A DNA stretch of 64,000 nucleotides, from NCBI GenBank assembly GCA_014904985.1, contig MU128991.1, positions 124,001 to 188,000 of the forward strand. Direction: 5' to 3'. This document shows positions 45,837 through 59,989 of the stretch, in pieces. The notes under the pieces are model-generated. The model was not told the origin of the DNA. It did not search any database and saw only the letters and a list, made by a program, of their open reading frames with translations. Source of the DNA: Hydnum rufescens UP504. Its lineage: Eukaryota; Basidiomycota; Agaricomycetes; Cantharellales; Hydnaceae. Numbering within the stretch: the first letter of the stretch is position 1; the number at the start of each line of letters is the position of its first letter. Made by a program: the position numbers and the translations under genes.

Positions 45837-48800
45837 TCATGGCCGGGCCGTGATCACAGCTTTGGGAATCAAGTCCCGTGCGTGCTCGCCACGCTTCCGT
45901 CGAGCACCTGTACATGCAGCAGTAGGAGTAGCGGCGGCCCCCGCGTTCCACCCATCCGGATACGAACATCCAGCAATAGGCGTATACGCGCTGGCTGTAT
46001 CGCTAGGATCCTGCCACCCGTTGCCGGCATTGATCGTCGCACTCGAACTTCGCATCGTAAGTGTCGGTGGAGGAAGCGTCGTCAGTGACCCCGTAGGCGT
46101 ATACGTGGGCAATACAGCAGCATCATTAATCGGACCCCCCGAAGCAGAGAGAGAGGCCGGCGGCCACGCTTGATACAACGATATCTGAGATGGTGTAATC
46201 GTTCCCGCGCCAGATCCACCCGTCTGCCATGACTGGAGTGGGCCGTTAAATGGCGAATTCACACCTTGCGAGGCACAGGTGCCCGAAGCCGACCTCGGAT
46301 CGAGGGGCATCCAACCTTGTTCTAATCCGAGTCTGTAACTCCAGTGTGGCGACTCGACTCTGCCTTTCCACATATACTTTTTCAGCCACACGCCGGCAAT
46401 AAAAACCCAGCCACTGCAGCTCACCAGTAACAGAAGAATTACCAATCTTCCACGTCCAGAAGAAGGCATTCTGTAATGCATCTGAGCTTGCCTCAGCAAA
46501 CAGTTGGAGTCCTTGCTTGTACGTCGCGGTCCAATTCGGCCAGTCCAAGACGTCAGCACAATTCCCCAACTTGTTACTGGGAAACGTCGTCAAGGTTCCT
46601 TCGTATCGCGTGCCTAAACACGCACGATCCAATCAATCCTCAGGCCCGGGCACACCATTGCTGAAAAACACACCTTCTCCAACTCCATTGAGGAAAAGAC
46701 CACCTTGAGAAATTCCCACAAGTCAGCCACAAATCCCAAATCTCAAAAACCATCCGCAACGCACAGTCCGTGTACCCAAGGGACCATTCCCCGGCGGTCA
46801 TCATGCCAAAATTCTATCCGACGGCACGTGAGTAATCGATCAAAACACCTACTGGTGCGACCCAGAAGACAAGCGGCAAATAATAAACAAGCTTACCGCC
46901 ATCGTATTATTAATGTTAGCACCCCAAGCGGGGCAGGGTCTTAGGGCTTGTGCCGCAGGGCCATCCGTATTCAGCGTCTGGAAGCACAAATACGGGTGGG
47001 TATCGAGAGCGATACGATCAGCGCCAGACAAGAACCCTGTATAGCGCTGGTCCGGCAAGAAACCTAGAGAAACACAAATCACGAGACAGTAGTAGGGATG
47101 GTCAAACGGAGAAGCGCGGCGGCCGGATCAAATTGAATTAACATGAAACTGACCATCATGTATGCTGATGAAAGGTCCGTTCCCGATCCCTGTAATGTTA
47201 CGTATAATATTATATGCCTGATAATAACTGCCCGCGGAGTGAGGCGCCAAACGAAAATCCGAAGGATTAAAAAATCACGCACAAGTGCCCGATGATGTCT
47301 TGACCGAGAATTCCGACTTGAGGCTCATTGATCTGCCCAAGGCAACGACGTTAGCAACGTCACAGGTGATCCAAGACGACTTACGAGGCCAAACATGACG
47401 ACCACGTCTGAATATTGTGGCTGAGAGATGAATTCGGCGATGACTCGGATGGTGTCAAGAGTTCGCTGCGCGTTCGCGATGCCCATAACCCCATACAGCC
47501 AGTTGATGGTGCCCATCTTACCCGAATGGTTGAATCTAGGGCAATAAAAAAATAGACGTAAAAACATAACTCAGGGGCACAAACGACCAAATACTTGCGC
47601 ATTTTGGGAACCTGGCACAGCATGCAAATCCAGATTGATCCGAATGCCATATTTTCGAGCCCAAGCAATTGCCTTCAAAAAATACCTACGCGACGCACCG
47701 AGAATATTTCGTCACGGCGGGCAGCGGTGCCAGGAACAGTGACCGAAACGACTTACTTCCACGCGACACCCTCTAAGAATGGTTCCCCAGGGAATTTAGC
47801 CACGCCCCTAATTATCGGAGGACCAACGTTAGTCATCTTAACCTGGAGTGTAGACATGCAAAGTATGATCCACCAGTATGGGAATGGTATCCGAACCCAA
47901 TTCAAACCAGCACCCGCAATCATCGCGAAATCTTCCTCGGTCTAATCACTAGTTAATACGCGCTTCCTGTCGATACTGAGGGGGAAATGAGACATACGAT
48001 GAAAGTTGCGTAATGTTTCTCGAGTTGATTGAGCCCGCCATTGGCTGTATCAGCTGCCATGTTGACGGAGAGCGTCCATTCGTCTACTGCAGGTGTCGTA
48101 GCATTCACATATGCCTCGTATAATCCCGGTGAAATGAAAGGCTCGGTATTAAACCACCCCCCTAAATTCACGCTATACGCGTGTTTTAGCGAAGTAGAAA
48201 CGAGTATTGGATCAATTGCTCACCCGAATATCCTGTCAACGCCATACTGCCACGATTGGTTAAGAGGGGGGGTATAGCTTTGGGCACGTGCCGCTCCATT
48301 AAACGGGTCGTTCTGGTCGTAGTACCAGTAGCCGCCCAATTTATTGGTGTAAGTCATAGTAGCGCCGCTGTCTAGGAGGAGTGTAGAGCCATCTCCGCCT
48401 GTTATAATAACGTTGGAGGTGGGTGACCCGGAACACCAGTGGACTGCGTGGCGGTAAGTGAACCAGAAGAGCCGGCGACGCGCTGCCCGGAGTCGTACTG
48501 GCGTCATTTTGGGACTTCTTTTTAAATACGAAAAAGTAAAGGGAGACACCAATAGCAGCGGCGATAAGCAGGACCAAACAAGTGATTATAATTGCTCGAA
48601 GTCGGCGAGATCGCTTTTCCCGTGGAGTGGTGTATAGCTCTCGTTTGTCGACGCTCGCACCACCTATATCATCCATTGCGAAATTTGCCGTAGACGCGCT
48701 GGGATCATCGCGATATGTCCCAAAGCTGGTCACTCTAGGGGAGTCGGGAGTGTATGTTGCCAAGGAGCCGAAGGTAGAATCGGGACGTAAGCGAGAGATA

Positions 48801-49156
48801 GAACCATAATCAGAGTCGCGGTAGCCTGGCCGAGAAGGCGTGGAGACCTCATGAGCAGAGGAGGCAAAACTGTCGCGACCATAAGGCTCGTCAACAGTGC
48901 CGAGGGCGGAGTAAAAACGAGCGGGAGGTTGTGCACCAGCGGGTAAGTGCGAGACAGGGACAGGCATGACATCGAGATCTGGAGGCTGGTTAATGGCTCG
49001 GATTGTGGGTAAGATATCTGGGTCGAGAAAACCCGCAGCATAGGGATCCTCCTCCTGGTCGTCGGCCAGCGGTGAGTGGAGTTGGATCTCTTCCGTCTCT
49101 GGAGATTGGGGACGCCCACCCGTGCCAATGGGATCGTAAGTAACATGCGACGCCAT
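45837..49156 (-). CDS. exgD: Membrane-anchored glucan 1,3-beta-glucosidase, GH5 (ExgD type)
   Basis: Exo-1,3-beta-glucanases of this type trim cell-wall glucan. The start MASHVTYDPIG opens a cytoplasmic tail of about 190 residues, then RSRRLRAIIITCLVLL begins a single signal-anchor helix, giving a type II membrane protein. The catalytic domain has KLGGYWYYDQNDPFNGAARA, VNLGGWFNTEPFISPGLYEA, GLNWVRIPIPYW, INLDLHAVPGSQN, HSGKMGTINWLYG, then FGLINEPQVGILGQDIIGH with the acid/base Glu of the GH5 NEP motif. Later are RIALDTHPYLCF and NAFFWTWKIGNSSV, and a Ser/Thr/Pro/Gly-rich C-terminus ending VITARP. At least eight introns. In the linker after the helix (48420-48480) the frame shifts, most simply by missing bases in G/C runs. 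Confidence 0.85.
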
Positions 49157-49846
49157 GGCCAAACGAGTAAGACGCGATGGAAGGAGTGGTTATAAAGTAG
49201 GAATTGCGGACTCAAATTGGCTTCGGGTAAGTGGAAATGCGCAAAGTCGCGGTTCCTGGACTTTTGCATCGCGACACCCGCGGGAGCCGAGCGTAACTCA
49301 GAATGAACCCCACCCCCATCCCCACATTTTGGAAATCTCCACCGTCTCCTTGACCGTTGCTAGGAACCATTTATCCTATCGGAGCTCAGGATCATCCGTG
49401 CAGCCCTCTCGTTAACGAGCCGCCCATTCATGCATACGTGAGACCAAATTGTTCTCACAAAACCGCGACGTGGTCCAAAAGCAATCAACCACTACATTTG
49501 ATGTTGCTTCAGGCCACGCACAGGAGCATTATGATCTTCAACGTAGTCTTTTCCAACTAACCTATAGATACGAACGTAAACACCCAATTGGAATTGCCCA
49601 CAACGGGTGGTTCACGACACAGAGGGGCTGCGCTATCGCCAAAGCCAAGTCCAAGTCTGGATACAACAAGAGGTGACAAGAAAGATACTCTCCCACCGTC
49701 ACACACTGGGATCATGACGTGGCGCGAATGGTTTTTCCAAGTGTCGCGCTAGTTTGAAGCATTTCCACGCTGCCACTGTGTAGCTTAATCCCATCATTCT
49801 ATGGCATAGCATAGAACGGGAAAGTACGAAGCAATAGGAGCCAAAT
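49157..49846. other. Intergenic region between exo-glucanase and sugar transporter
   Basis: Promoter side of the glucanase gene and 3' flank of the transporter. No supported gene; short plus-strand open frames have no family resemblance. Confidence 0.5.
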
Positions 49847-52063
49847 TCAATTCAATGACCTGGAGAACAAATGATCCGTCCACACGTACCCGAAGATCAC
49901 GACAACTGCACTGGGCCCTCGTGATGGCGCTGCGGATGGCTCAAGACTTGTGCCCCCAATAACGCTTCGCTTTGGCTCAAGTAATGCGAAAATGAACGCG
50001 GATATCGCAATAATGATAAACTGAGGCATGACAATCGAGGCATTATGAATTCCCTAAGAACATAAATCATCGAGGCCGTGGTCAAATCTTTGGACTGTTC
50101 GCATTATGTATCCCAGTCAAACGCAAACGTACCATTACTACCCCGGCGTTCACTGGCTTGGGTGCCTTCGGGGGCCTCCTTCAAGCAATGATTGTGATGG
50201 CGAGGCATCCGATGACACCAGCGATCGTGTTTCGTTTGCATCATCCGCTGGTTGATTGTCCAGTAGTAATGCCTCTCCTATCTGTGGGTGACGCACATGA
50301 CTAAGCCGCAAAGGAGTTGCAAAAGATTCCCAACGCACCAATGCGTAGGGAGTCCAATGATGAACCGAAGTACAAAATCCAAGTATGGCTACCAGAATAG
50401 TGGCTCCGTGGGCTGTGTGTACGGTCCTAGGTGAAATTAGACGGCCATTAGTGAATGTCACAATCGTGCAGGAGATTGACACACCCTGTCAGAAACATGA
50501 CGACCGCAGAGACCAATTGACTGACAGTCCACAGCGCAGCCAGCGTGACATTCGCGGGAATGCTGCCACTCCGACGATTGACAAACGTGCGCTGGATCCA
50601 CGGGACGACGAAGCTGATGGCAACACCAACGACCGCGCCGCAGAACAATGCCCAAGAACCGGCGCGAGCCGCATCATCGGGGGAAGCAGATTCATTCTGT
50701 GCTCGATAGAGGTCCCCAACGAATATTGAGGAAAAGAATAGATGGGGAAACTGGGATGACCTACACGCTACGTTAGGACGATGGGAACTTGGAGATGTCG
50801 GAGGATAAAATTTACCAAATCTGTATTACACACTAAAGTGTAGCGAATAACTAGGTTAGTTCCACATTAGAGGATACCGGCAATATGCACGTACGACTTG
50901 TCTGACGGTCTCTGGGAGTTGCATGGAATTCTTGTAAATGTTCATGACAGTCGAACGAAGGGATTGATTATGCCGTCTATACACAGGGGCAGGCGCAAGT
51001 TATTCCTCCGGCCGCAGTCGTCAAAAACTCGATGCTCACGATGAAGGTTTATACGGTATCTCTTTGACGTATAGCGCCGTGAGCAAATGAGTTCCGACCA
51101 GGAATACTGTGGTAACGGCCGATACAATCTGGAGTTGGGTCGACCCAAGCCACGGCAGTAGTCTTGGGAGATTAAGGTTGCCTCTAAAGTCGATTGGATC
51201 GAAGTAGTCGTCAACAAGGATGAATCAGACACGAGATGCTAGAAATTGACGTGCGTGTAAAAGCCAGCGAGATTACCAAGACTGAGCATGCGACTGCCCC
51301 ATGCGTTGGCTTGATCCTGAACAGAAGGGGGCAGGACATCCACTATTAAGGCTCTGTCCACCGCCATTACTGGAGATCAGAGGCCATCAGAAGCCATCTT
51401 GGCCATAAATGAAAAAAGTTCCGGATAAACCCTAAACAGTACCAGCGTTTACGGAGAAATCTATGATATATAAAGCGCCAACGACGATTATGATCGTAAG
51501 GATGTCGTTCTAAGCAGTGTTAGGGCATTGTTTGCGGATGACATGGGAGTTCTGACTCACAAGAGACCCAGGGGTTGTGAATAATGTGACGAGAGCCCTA
51601 CCATATCCAAGGAGAAGCATAGAAGATCCACAGATCAAGGTTCCGGCCAGCATGAACGGACGTCTCCTGCCGAAACGTGACTGCGAGGCGTCCGCCCAAC
51701 CACCGACCAGGGGCTGCACGAGGAATCCAGAGAGTGGTCCTACCAAGAATGTGCTAGCCATGATACTTTTCGGCAGCCCCAGAGATACAAGGTAGGGGGA
51801 GGCTGCCATTAGGGGTGAGCTATCTCCTCGTACGTAAATTCACTACAGCGGCTCGCACCAAAGGCCATTTCTGTTGACCAGACAGACTCGACGCCCAATA
51901 TGGGGACAGTCAAGAGTGGAAGTGAAAGACGCTGCCGATGGGCACGCATTTCATCCGGACTCCGCTCCTCGTCGTAGTCGGGCTCATACTCCATTGCGTA
52001 GAATGAACCGATTTCGGTGCGAGTATCTTCCCTTTGCGGAAATGATGAGTCCGGCATGTGCAA
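49847..52063 (-). CDS. Sucrose/maltose-type sugar:H+ symporter (GPH/SUT family)
   Basis: SUT-type carriers are 12-helix major-facilitator relatives that import disaccharides with protons. Exon 1 has an acidic cytoplasmic start (MEYEPDYDEERSPDE) and LPLLTVPILGVESVWSTEMA. A GT-AG intron joins it to ASPYLVSLGLPKSIMASTFL, VGPLSGFLVQPLVGGWAD and the family loop motif SRFGRRRPF. Later exons read IIIVVGALYIIDFSVNAG, AVDRALIVDVLPPSVQDQAN with AWGSRMLSLGNLAGF, DFRGNLNLPRLLPWLG, VSAVTTVFLVGTHLLTALYV, AISFVVPWIQRTFVNRR, ILGFCTSVHHWTPYALVRWE and a final helix (MPQFIIIAISAFIFALLEPK). Introns are short. Start could be 52063 or the methionine at 51995. It is divergent to RLP24, with about 123 bp between starts. 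Confidence 0.8.
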
Positions 52064-52186
52064 TGGCGTGAATCGATGTCACGTGGGTCGACCCTGGTTT
52101 GATTCCGCTAAATTTTGTGCATTGCTTCCGTTCGGCGTGCTGCCCCGTTTGCTGTTGAATTCGCTTATCTTTCGCCAGTGTGAGCC

Positions 52187-53046
52187 ATGAGAATCGCGAA
52201 ATGTTACTTTTGCTCCACCAATGTCTATCCAGGACATGGTTCGTGTCTGCAGCCCTTCTACAGTCGATCCACCATACTGAGCCCAAGATTGCATAATAGG
52301 GACCGAGTTCGTACGAAACGATGCCAAAGTCTTCCGTTTTTGCACGTCAAAGTAGGTCACTACGAACCATATATTCTTGACCCTCCTAATGTGCGGCCTG
52401 CTCATAGATGTCACAAAAACTTCAAGTATGCAGTAGAGGATGACAGATTCTCCATTATTCCTTATATTGCTTCGACATTCGCCTCATAGGATGAAGCGTA
52501 ATCCACGGAAAGTGAAATGGACCAAAGCTTTCCGAAAAGCAGCGGGAAAGGAGATGACCATCGTCCGTGCCACTTTGTCATTAATCACCTATGAGAACTC
52601 ACTATTCATCTTTCAATAGGATTCCACGTTCGAATTCGAAAAACGACGAAATGTCCCTGTCAGATATGATCGTGATCTCATCCAAGTGACGATGAAGGCG
52701 ATGAAGCGGGTCGCAGAAATCAAAGCTCGGCGAGAGCATGCCTTCTGGAAAAACAGGTAGGCACTCCACCAACACATTGAATGTCTTCTCTAACACCTTT
52801 GTCCTCTCATTTTCCCATTTTAGGATGGCAACAGCTCGGGAGAAGCTCCGTGCATCACGCGTATCGAAGAAATTGGTTACTGCGAAACGAGACGCTGCGT
52901 ACGTTCCATCTACACAACTTGTCGAGCCTATCGCTGTCGAGGAGGCACCAAAAGTGGAATTGGTCAAGGAAAAGGTCAAGTCTTCCAGGCGGAAAACAGC
53001 CCTCGTCACTGGCGAAGGGCGTACCATGGGAATGGAGGTCGATTGA
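52187..53046 (+). CDS. RLP24: Ribosome biogenesis protein RLP24 (eL24-like)
   Basis: RLP24 holds the place of eL24 on nucleolar pre-60S particles and is exchanged in the cytoplasm by the AAA ATPase Drg1. Exon 1 encodes [18 protein letters not shown] with the first zinc-binding cysteine pair. The next exons give [20 protein letters not shown] (second cysteine pair), [27 protein letters not shown], then [39 protein letters not shown], and a basic C-terminal helix region ending MGMEVD. All five junctions have GT-AG ends and preserve frame. The lack of a cytosolic eL24-type tail and the FEFEKRRN segment favour RLP24 over eL24. Confidence 0.92.
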
Positions 53047-53264
53047 GCATGTTCTCTCGTTATCACGTTGTTTATTGCTTGCGCTACCATACCATGTTGT
53101 TCGTGACCTTAACAATGCTTTGAGAAATATTCCAGAAGAGATCGTGAGTGAGTTACAATTTACAGCGTATATGCGTGAAGGGAGTACAGTGCGCAAGAAC
53201 AATATAGCGTTACGGAGAAAAAGACATCACAGCCGTTAATCCGAGATTGGGAATCGCCCAACCG

Positions 53265-56200
53265 TCACCTCTTATACTTCTCATCGCTGTCACGACGGAT
53301 ATTGGGATCGAGACTATTAAGTAGTCCAAGCAGTGTCTTGCTGACAGCCTCACTCGCCCCGATCATCGGTTTCAATACAGCAATAGGCACCGCTCGCACA
53401 ACCGCCCGCACAGGTCCCTAGATATTCGAATGTCATCCCCAAAAGGACCAACATCACAGCGATGATGGCACGTACTTCAGTCCCAGATTTCTCATACACC
53501 TCCATTGGAATGGCAAGAATCGTCTGAGCTGCCGAGTTCAAATTCTTCCCCAGGCTCTTATACGCTAGCTGCAGCCCTTCCCGAATGTCTCCCGGTTGAT
53601 TCGCATACCGGCTCAGATCCCCGTCCGCGACAGCAGAAGCGTAAGCATTCTCGTCGCTCGAATCATCCACGATGCCCAGCATCTCAGACCTGGACATCCC
53701 ACCGTCCTGACCTTGTCCAGCATGACCGCCACCGCCCAATACGTGCTCCGCCTGCTCGAAGATGATTTGTGTACCGTTTGCAAGCTTCGCGCCAAGTTTA
53801 ATGGCCTCCATAGCTGTCGACTTGACAAAGGAAGTAGTGCCTTTCTGCACACCCCGCACGATTCGCCCGTCCTTCTTATATTGGGCAATTGGCAAAAGCA
53901 CCAAGTCCGCAACGCCTGAGCCCACATTTACTAGCGATCGGATAGGCTCCACTCCAGATATAACGTCCGCAAGCTGGTTCGCCTTTACGTCCGGAGTCCA
54001 CAGGTCGTTCAACATGTCCAACATTCGAGGCCAACCTGTCACCTGCATCAACCAAATCATCAAATCGTTAATACTAGAACAGGAAGCCACTGGCACTCAC
54101 TCCAAACATTTCTATGTGACGCAGTGTCATCTCCGAGGCGTCAAAATGGAAGAAATTCATAAGTTCTATAGTCTTCCCTTCGCGTAAAGCGCGATAATCG
54201 ACCCGTTTAGGTTTGTAATCCAGTTTGATGTCCACAGGGAAGACGTCGACGTGCTCTGGAGTGGTAGCAGGATGAAAACATATTCATCCATAAGGGCTAG
54301 ACTATAAATACCCACGGAAGAATATTTCCTTGCTTGGGGATGCTGATGCTGCAGTGCTCTCAGGTTCGTCCGGTCCGTGAGAGTCCTGAAATGCGAAGAA
54401 CTTCTTGATGAAATCTAGCGCGTCTTGGTCGACGTGTAGCCGGAGAGGAAGAATCTTCGCCTAATGAACCGCCAGGATGAGTGATCATGGTTAGGTCACT
54501 GAAAAATTACACTTGCCCTCAGCCGTGCTTCTTCAGAAGGATCTCCAGACACTGGTCGAACGCTGACAAGCTCGATCCGAACCATGTTGGAATCAGTCTC
54601 GCGAACGTTTCCCTTAGAATCCTCCCGCATTTGTGTAAGGAACTTTTTCCAGGTGGAGGTCTTGATGTGGTCTAGAATCTCTACATCTTTGATCATCACC
54701 AAGAGTCGAGAAGCCATATCTTCATCTGGTTGATGCATGTCGAATTCGGCTTCAGCCCCTTTGAAACAAAACTGAAGCGAAGGATGCTTCGAACGGATGA
54801 GCGTGTCGTGATGTCGCTCCGATTTTCCTTGGGCACTCGAGGCGTGTCCACGATGGAGGGGCTGCCAGGAGCCTTGACTGACCGTCTCGTCCCGATCCTC
54901 GTTCAATTCTTCGTCTATCGCCGCAATCAAACCATTGGGGTCCAATTCGTCCGCTTCTGGGGGAAGGCCAATGTATACGGAATTGAAGAGCACGGTATAT
55001 GTGTCCTCGACGCTATCGTCAGGCGTCTGACCCGAAGCAAGCAATTGCCTGATCTTTTGCAGTTTCCGCCGCATGACCTTCACTTCCTTGTCTACTATTT
55101 GCCTGGTACGTTCCCAGTCGAATCCCGCGTATAGAGATATCGTGACATCGCAGTTATGGACACGGAGCGTGGTGTCGAGAGCGCCGGGTCTATCGATGCT
55201 GATGTGAGTCAACTTACAATCCATGGGACGCGACTTACTCACGTTGAATTCACGCCATCTGGGACCAGAGTCTCCCAGTACCCTTCGACAGGATCTATCC
55301 CCTGGGGACCAAGGATTCGAATGGTCTCTCCGCCGATGCTAGATATCACGCCAGGCTCGTCCGGAGCGGTTGGGATGATCACTGGCTCATCTCCTTCATC
55401 GAAACCCTCTACATCATCATCGGTCATGTCCCGGAATCCTGCCGCGGCCCCGAAAGATGCATCAAGATACTCGGGGTTGCTAGGGAGATCATCGTATATC
55501 ATGTCAGCTGTAGTTCCAAACTCAGGTGCTCTTCCGAATGCCTGCTCATCGAGACTCGCTACAGACAAAATTATCACCAGGTGTATTGCACCGGACAGCT
55601 ATCGCTGTAAAACGCACCGAAAATATCTCGCGGGGTGCGACTGACCATTGGTGGGGCCCTCGGAGTAGGGACAGGGCTACTCAAATGGCATTCAGGTTGA
55701 ATTACTACCAGTAAAGACGGTGTGCCTTACGGTGGATTTGACGGGGTGAACGCACTGGAGAAGCTGGTTCCAAAAGCGGAGACAGCGGATATAGAATCTG
55801 CGCACAAATATACCAGTAAATGGGCACGAGATACGTCCACCTGCCAAGATCTAAAGTGAGGAATGGCCTGAATTTTGAGCCAAAAAAAACCTTCTGACTT
55901 TATTTGTGATAGCTCCTGGTGCTGTGTTCCGTTTGAGATGGACACCCAGGTCTCTGATTTCGATCAAAGGTGCGTAGCCGGTTCTCTGACGAATCAATTA
56001 GCTAAGGTAGCTGTACATAAACCCGGCATAGGCACCTTCCAGTAATCAGATGCAGCATAGCTTCTATTTCGCTTCGTACTCGGGCGGAAGGGCGAGGCAC
56101 ACGACAAATGGTCGAGGCATAGAATCCACAATGATGTGATTTTCCCTTTGACTATAGTCTCTGGAGAACGACCAATCAAGTCTGCGGAAAAATTGGCATC

Positions 56201-59200
56201 GTCGAGTGATACAACGATCGCTCCAGGGTGAGTCGGGGCTTTAACTTGCAAGGAACCATCGATGATATGGACAGACAATATAGTCCTTTCACTAGGAATC
56301 ACGGATTCGAATGCCTGTGTAAAGTCATCTTCAGTTTCAATTTCGAGTTTTAGATGCTTTATTATCGTACCCCTTCAGGTGCCTTCCCAAAGTTCGCCAA
56401 ATCTTCCATCCAAGTGAAGTCAGCGGTAACTACGAACGAGAACCCGGAAGCCAACAACTTGATTCGGGACTCCTTAGCAGAAGTATCGCCTAATACCACG
56501 GACGCAAAACGCAAGTTGATCATTGGTCGCGGTTCTGCTGTCTGAGGATGCATTGTAAGATCTTTCGAGCGTTCGCCCCAGAGGCAGACACGCACTATTT
56601 CTCTAGGGGTAGTAAGATAGAAGAGTGGAACCTGTAATCCGGAAGAGGAAGTGTCTGTAACTTTCACATCCATTATAGATACATAGACCACGGTCTCGTC
56701 CTATGAGTCACGGGATAAATTACGAGCCGGACAATCTAAGACCCGGTACACACCTTGCCCTCTGGTTTGGCGCGTACAGTGAGCAAGAGGTCAGAGGCAG
56801 ACAGGTGCATTGGTCGTGCATCCGTGCCAACAAAAGAGCCTTCTTTGGATCGAGGGACCCAGAGCTGAACGAATGCTGTGCACAAAGTGAGACCGGCACA
56901 ATATATTCAAGCCATCTATAACGATCAGACATACCATCAGTCACTGCTATGGCAATAGTCACCTCAGTCGGGGAAGACTCCTCCTTCGGCACGTTACTTG
57001 CTGTAGTCTCACTCGTAATCATTGAACTCGAAATGGATTTGGTTCGCCGTGCAAAAAATCGGCTACCAATCAAGCTCGGATTTGTCCCGTCTTCCATCTC
57101 GCTGTGATCCCCAAGGACGTGTTCAACCCATTGAGTAATGTCATCGGCCCAAAGCTGCAGAGAATCGAGATACGCTTTTTGCAATGACACACGGAGCTGA
57201 GGGATGGAGCATTCTATGCGAATATGGGTTCGAGGCGAAGAATTGATCCCGTCCGGACCAACCACAAGACTTCGTATGGAAACCCGGGAAGGAAGTGGGA
57301 CCTCCGGCTTCTCGGGAATAGTGAGAGTGGAATGTGGTGAAAACGAAGATGGGGCAATGGGACCGATAGTCAACCAGGTAGTGGCTCTGGGTTCTATCAA
57401 AATCGCACGAAATTCAGGGATTCCGCACAGTTTTGAATCACAATGGGAGACAAACCTCCGACCCTCGAGGATGCGATATACATTGTTTCCCATTCAACTT
57501 GAACAAGAGATTTTTCCGAGTGTTCGACGCGATGGGAAGGCTTGGAAGGCTTCATAGTGAACGTTTGATGGTGCAATGGAAGGTTGGGCAGCTTTGATGA
57601 TCCTCCAAGGATAACAGAGATGTCACAAGTATCAACTATCAGACTTCCGGAGCGAGGGGACATGACGCTGCCCCTGAAGTAGGAGGGCGGTGCCCGCATT
57701 TCGATCCTGATGACCGGTGATCTCAACCTTATACCACCTGAGACGGACTATGATGCCAGTGAGCCAAGGGCAGTGATATATCTAGCGTGTACGGACCGGC
57801 ATGCTTTCCACTTTGCTGGGGGCGTCTTCATCAGGTGGTAACTCACTATGGCGAGGCCTTGGGGTATCGAACACCATGTCGCCAGAAAGGTTGTTTTCAG
57901 CCTCAGGATCATGAAATACGGGTAGTGTTTGGGCCGAGAGCAATGAAGCTGTGGCGGCATCTATGAAACGCATCCATCCAGCAACCATCTGGAGGTCAAG
58001 AAAAATGTGGATAGGCAGCAAAGAGATGTCCACATCATGATCTCCCGTTGTTCTTAGTTCAAGAGTAAGGGCATGAGGGGTGCGACTGTTCGCTACAACG
58101 CCTCGCTTTGGAGCTCCAGGATGCAGTTGGCGAGACCGCCATAGAGATGGCTTGAGACTAGAGTCTAGAGAGCGTTCCCAATCTACCATGACATCGAGGT
58201 AAGGAAATGCGCCCACTCCACTCGTCTTGCTTGGAGGGGACAGATGCGAATCAAATATTATGATCGGTGAGGCATTCCATGACTGGCCAGAACCGTGTCC
58301 GGGAGGAAGAGACGTCACATGGAAAAGGTGTATATCCATCACAGTTAGACGGGGGGGTTGAGATGAACGCAAGGTCGACGAGGGTTCTGCGGAAAAATTG
58401 GCCTCGACATGGTCAACTTGCATATGGAGATGGCGTAGAGCTGGCATAGGTGCTAGAGGTCGTGTTAGGAACTCATCAAGGGCCGTTTTAACCTCTAATG
58501 GATCTTGGAGAAGAGCGATCACGAAAGATCGAAGCTTGAAATTGGCATGGAACGCCTCCTTTGCTTCCTTTGCCTGGGAGGAAGATGGCGCAGGCGCAAT
58601 ATCTGGCTCTGAACCCCTGGCTGGTATGAATTGACTCAAAGCTAATAGTCGTCCGACCTGCCAGTCTTGGAAAGCGCAAGCAAATACTCCTAGGCGGGCT
58701 TGAACTGTAATTGTGGGAGCGGCACTTTGTGGTATGGTATCTGGAGAGCCGATTGGCCCATGGGAAGTATTCGCCACGACCGTCGGTCTGGTCGTGATGA
58801 GTTGCAACACGACAGGATCTTTCGTCGAAAGCACAGTTGACTCTATATGAACTCCTGGGACGTCCCTTTCTGGGGGACCCCGAACAGAAACGACACTGTG
58901 GTATATACTGGAGGCCGCAGACAAGGATACAATGCTCTGGGACATGAGCGTCTGTGCCGCGTCATCGTCTGCGTCCGATTCGTTCTCGAAGTCTGGAGTT
59001 TCAGGAAACGAAGCGGCAGTGAACGATGAGAGAGAAGAGGGCGGTAGATCGCCCATGGAAACAGAGAACCCGAGGATGCGGACGCTTCGAGTCTCGCAAT
59101 TACCGCCAACTTGGCCAAGTTCTTGGGCTGAGTCCTCAGCATCGTAAGTGATCTCAGGAAAGGTTACCTGGAGTTTTGAGGACCGCTCGTGAACCAGCGA

Positions 59201-59989
59201 AATGGACGTGTTGGTGATGGATAATTTCAATCGAGAGAGAAGTCTCTCTGTCAGAGAAGCCAGAACGGGAACGCCGGCGTCAAGATCCCCCACTGCACCA
59301 TCGATGTCTTCTACCAGGAATGGATCCAACGCTCCAGGAAAATTCATTTGTGCGGGTTCGTCCACTGCTTGACTCAAGACTATGGAGTCTCGTAATCTCT
59401 TGTTATCCCCAGAGTCTAGTTCCTCGTGGATGAACGTTTCTGCCACATTCGTAACAGATTCTGCGAGCTTTAATCCCACAGGAGGCGTGCTGACCGCCAC
59501 GGGTTGTGGAGGCACTAGGATAAAGGTAAGATTCAGGGCATGTATTGAAACGCTTAACGGGGAAGAAAGAATGTTTGTCCATGGGATTTTGGCAGATATC
59601 TTCCCTATAGACCCTCCTCGAAGCCGCACAGGGAGATCATCTAGGAGCTCGTTGATTGCCTATGAAATTTCCAAAGTCAATAACGCAATCAAACGGGGAA
59701 ATATTTCCCAGAGAGAAATGTCCCGGATGGTGTGATGCCCCGAATGCGCTACAGTTGACAGGATGTGACCCACCTCATCAGCCAACTCGATATCGGAGAT
59801 TTCTATCCACCCATTTCCAATCTGAGCATCGATTTGATGAGTGTCGAGCTGACCTGGGCGCACCAAATGCCCAAGTGTTCGTTTGAGAATGAAAGAGAGA
59901 AAGCGACGTTGGATATTAAGGGGGACCGAGAGCGTAGGCAATGATACGGATGGAAATGAAAACGGAAAGAATTGGCCCCAGGATATCAT
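53265..59989 (-). CDS. ATG2: Autophagy-related lipid-transfer protein ATG2
   Basis: ATG2 is a rod-shaped bridge that moves lipids from ER to the growing autophagosome with Atg9 and Atg18. The N-terminus ([20 protein letters not shown], then [20 protein letters not shown] and [12 protein letters not shown]) is the conserved chorein-N start. It is followed by [20 protein letters not shown] and a long, intron-split middle. The C-terminus has [40 protein letters not shown] and [10 protein letters not shown], the ATG2_CAD region, and the last exon reads [20 protein letters not shown] to DSDEKYKR before the stop at 53265-53267. About 2,000 residues fits the family. Many introns in the middle were not placed individually. 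The start is 127 bp from the divergent SNF2 gene. Confidence 0.88.

Noticed and set aside
52602..53090. Minus-strand frame of 162 residues opposite RLP24
   Set aside because: Antisense to RLP24 exons with clear zinc-binding and conserved motifs on the plus strand.
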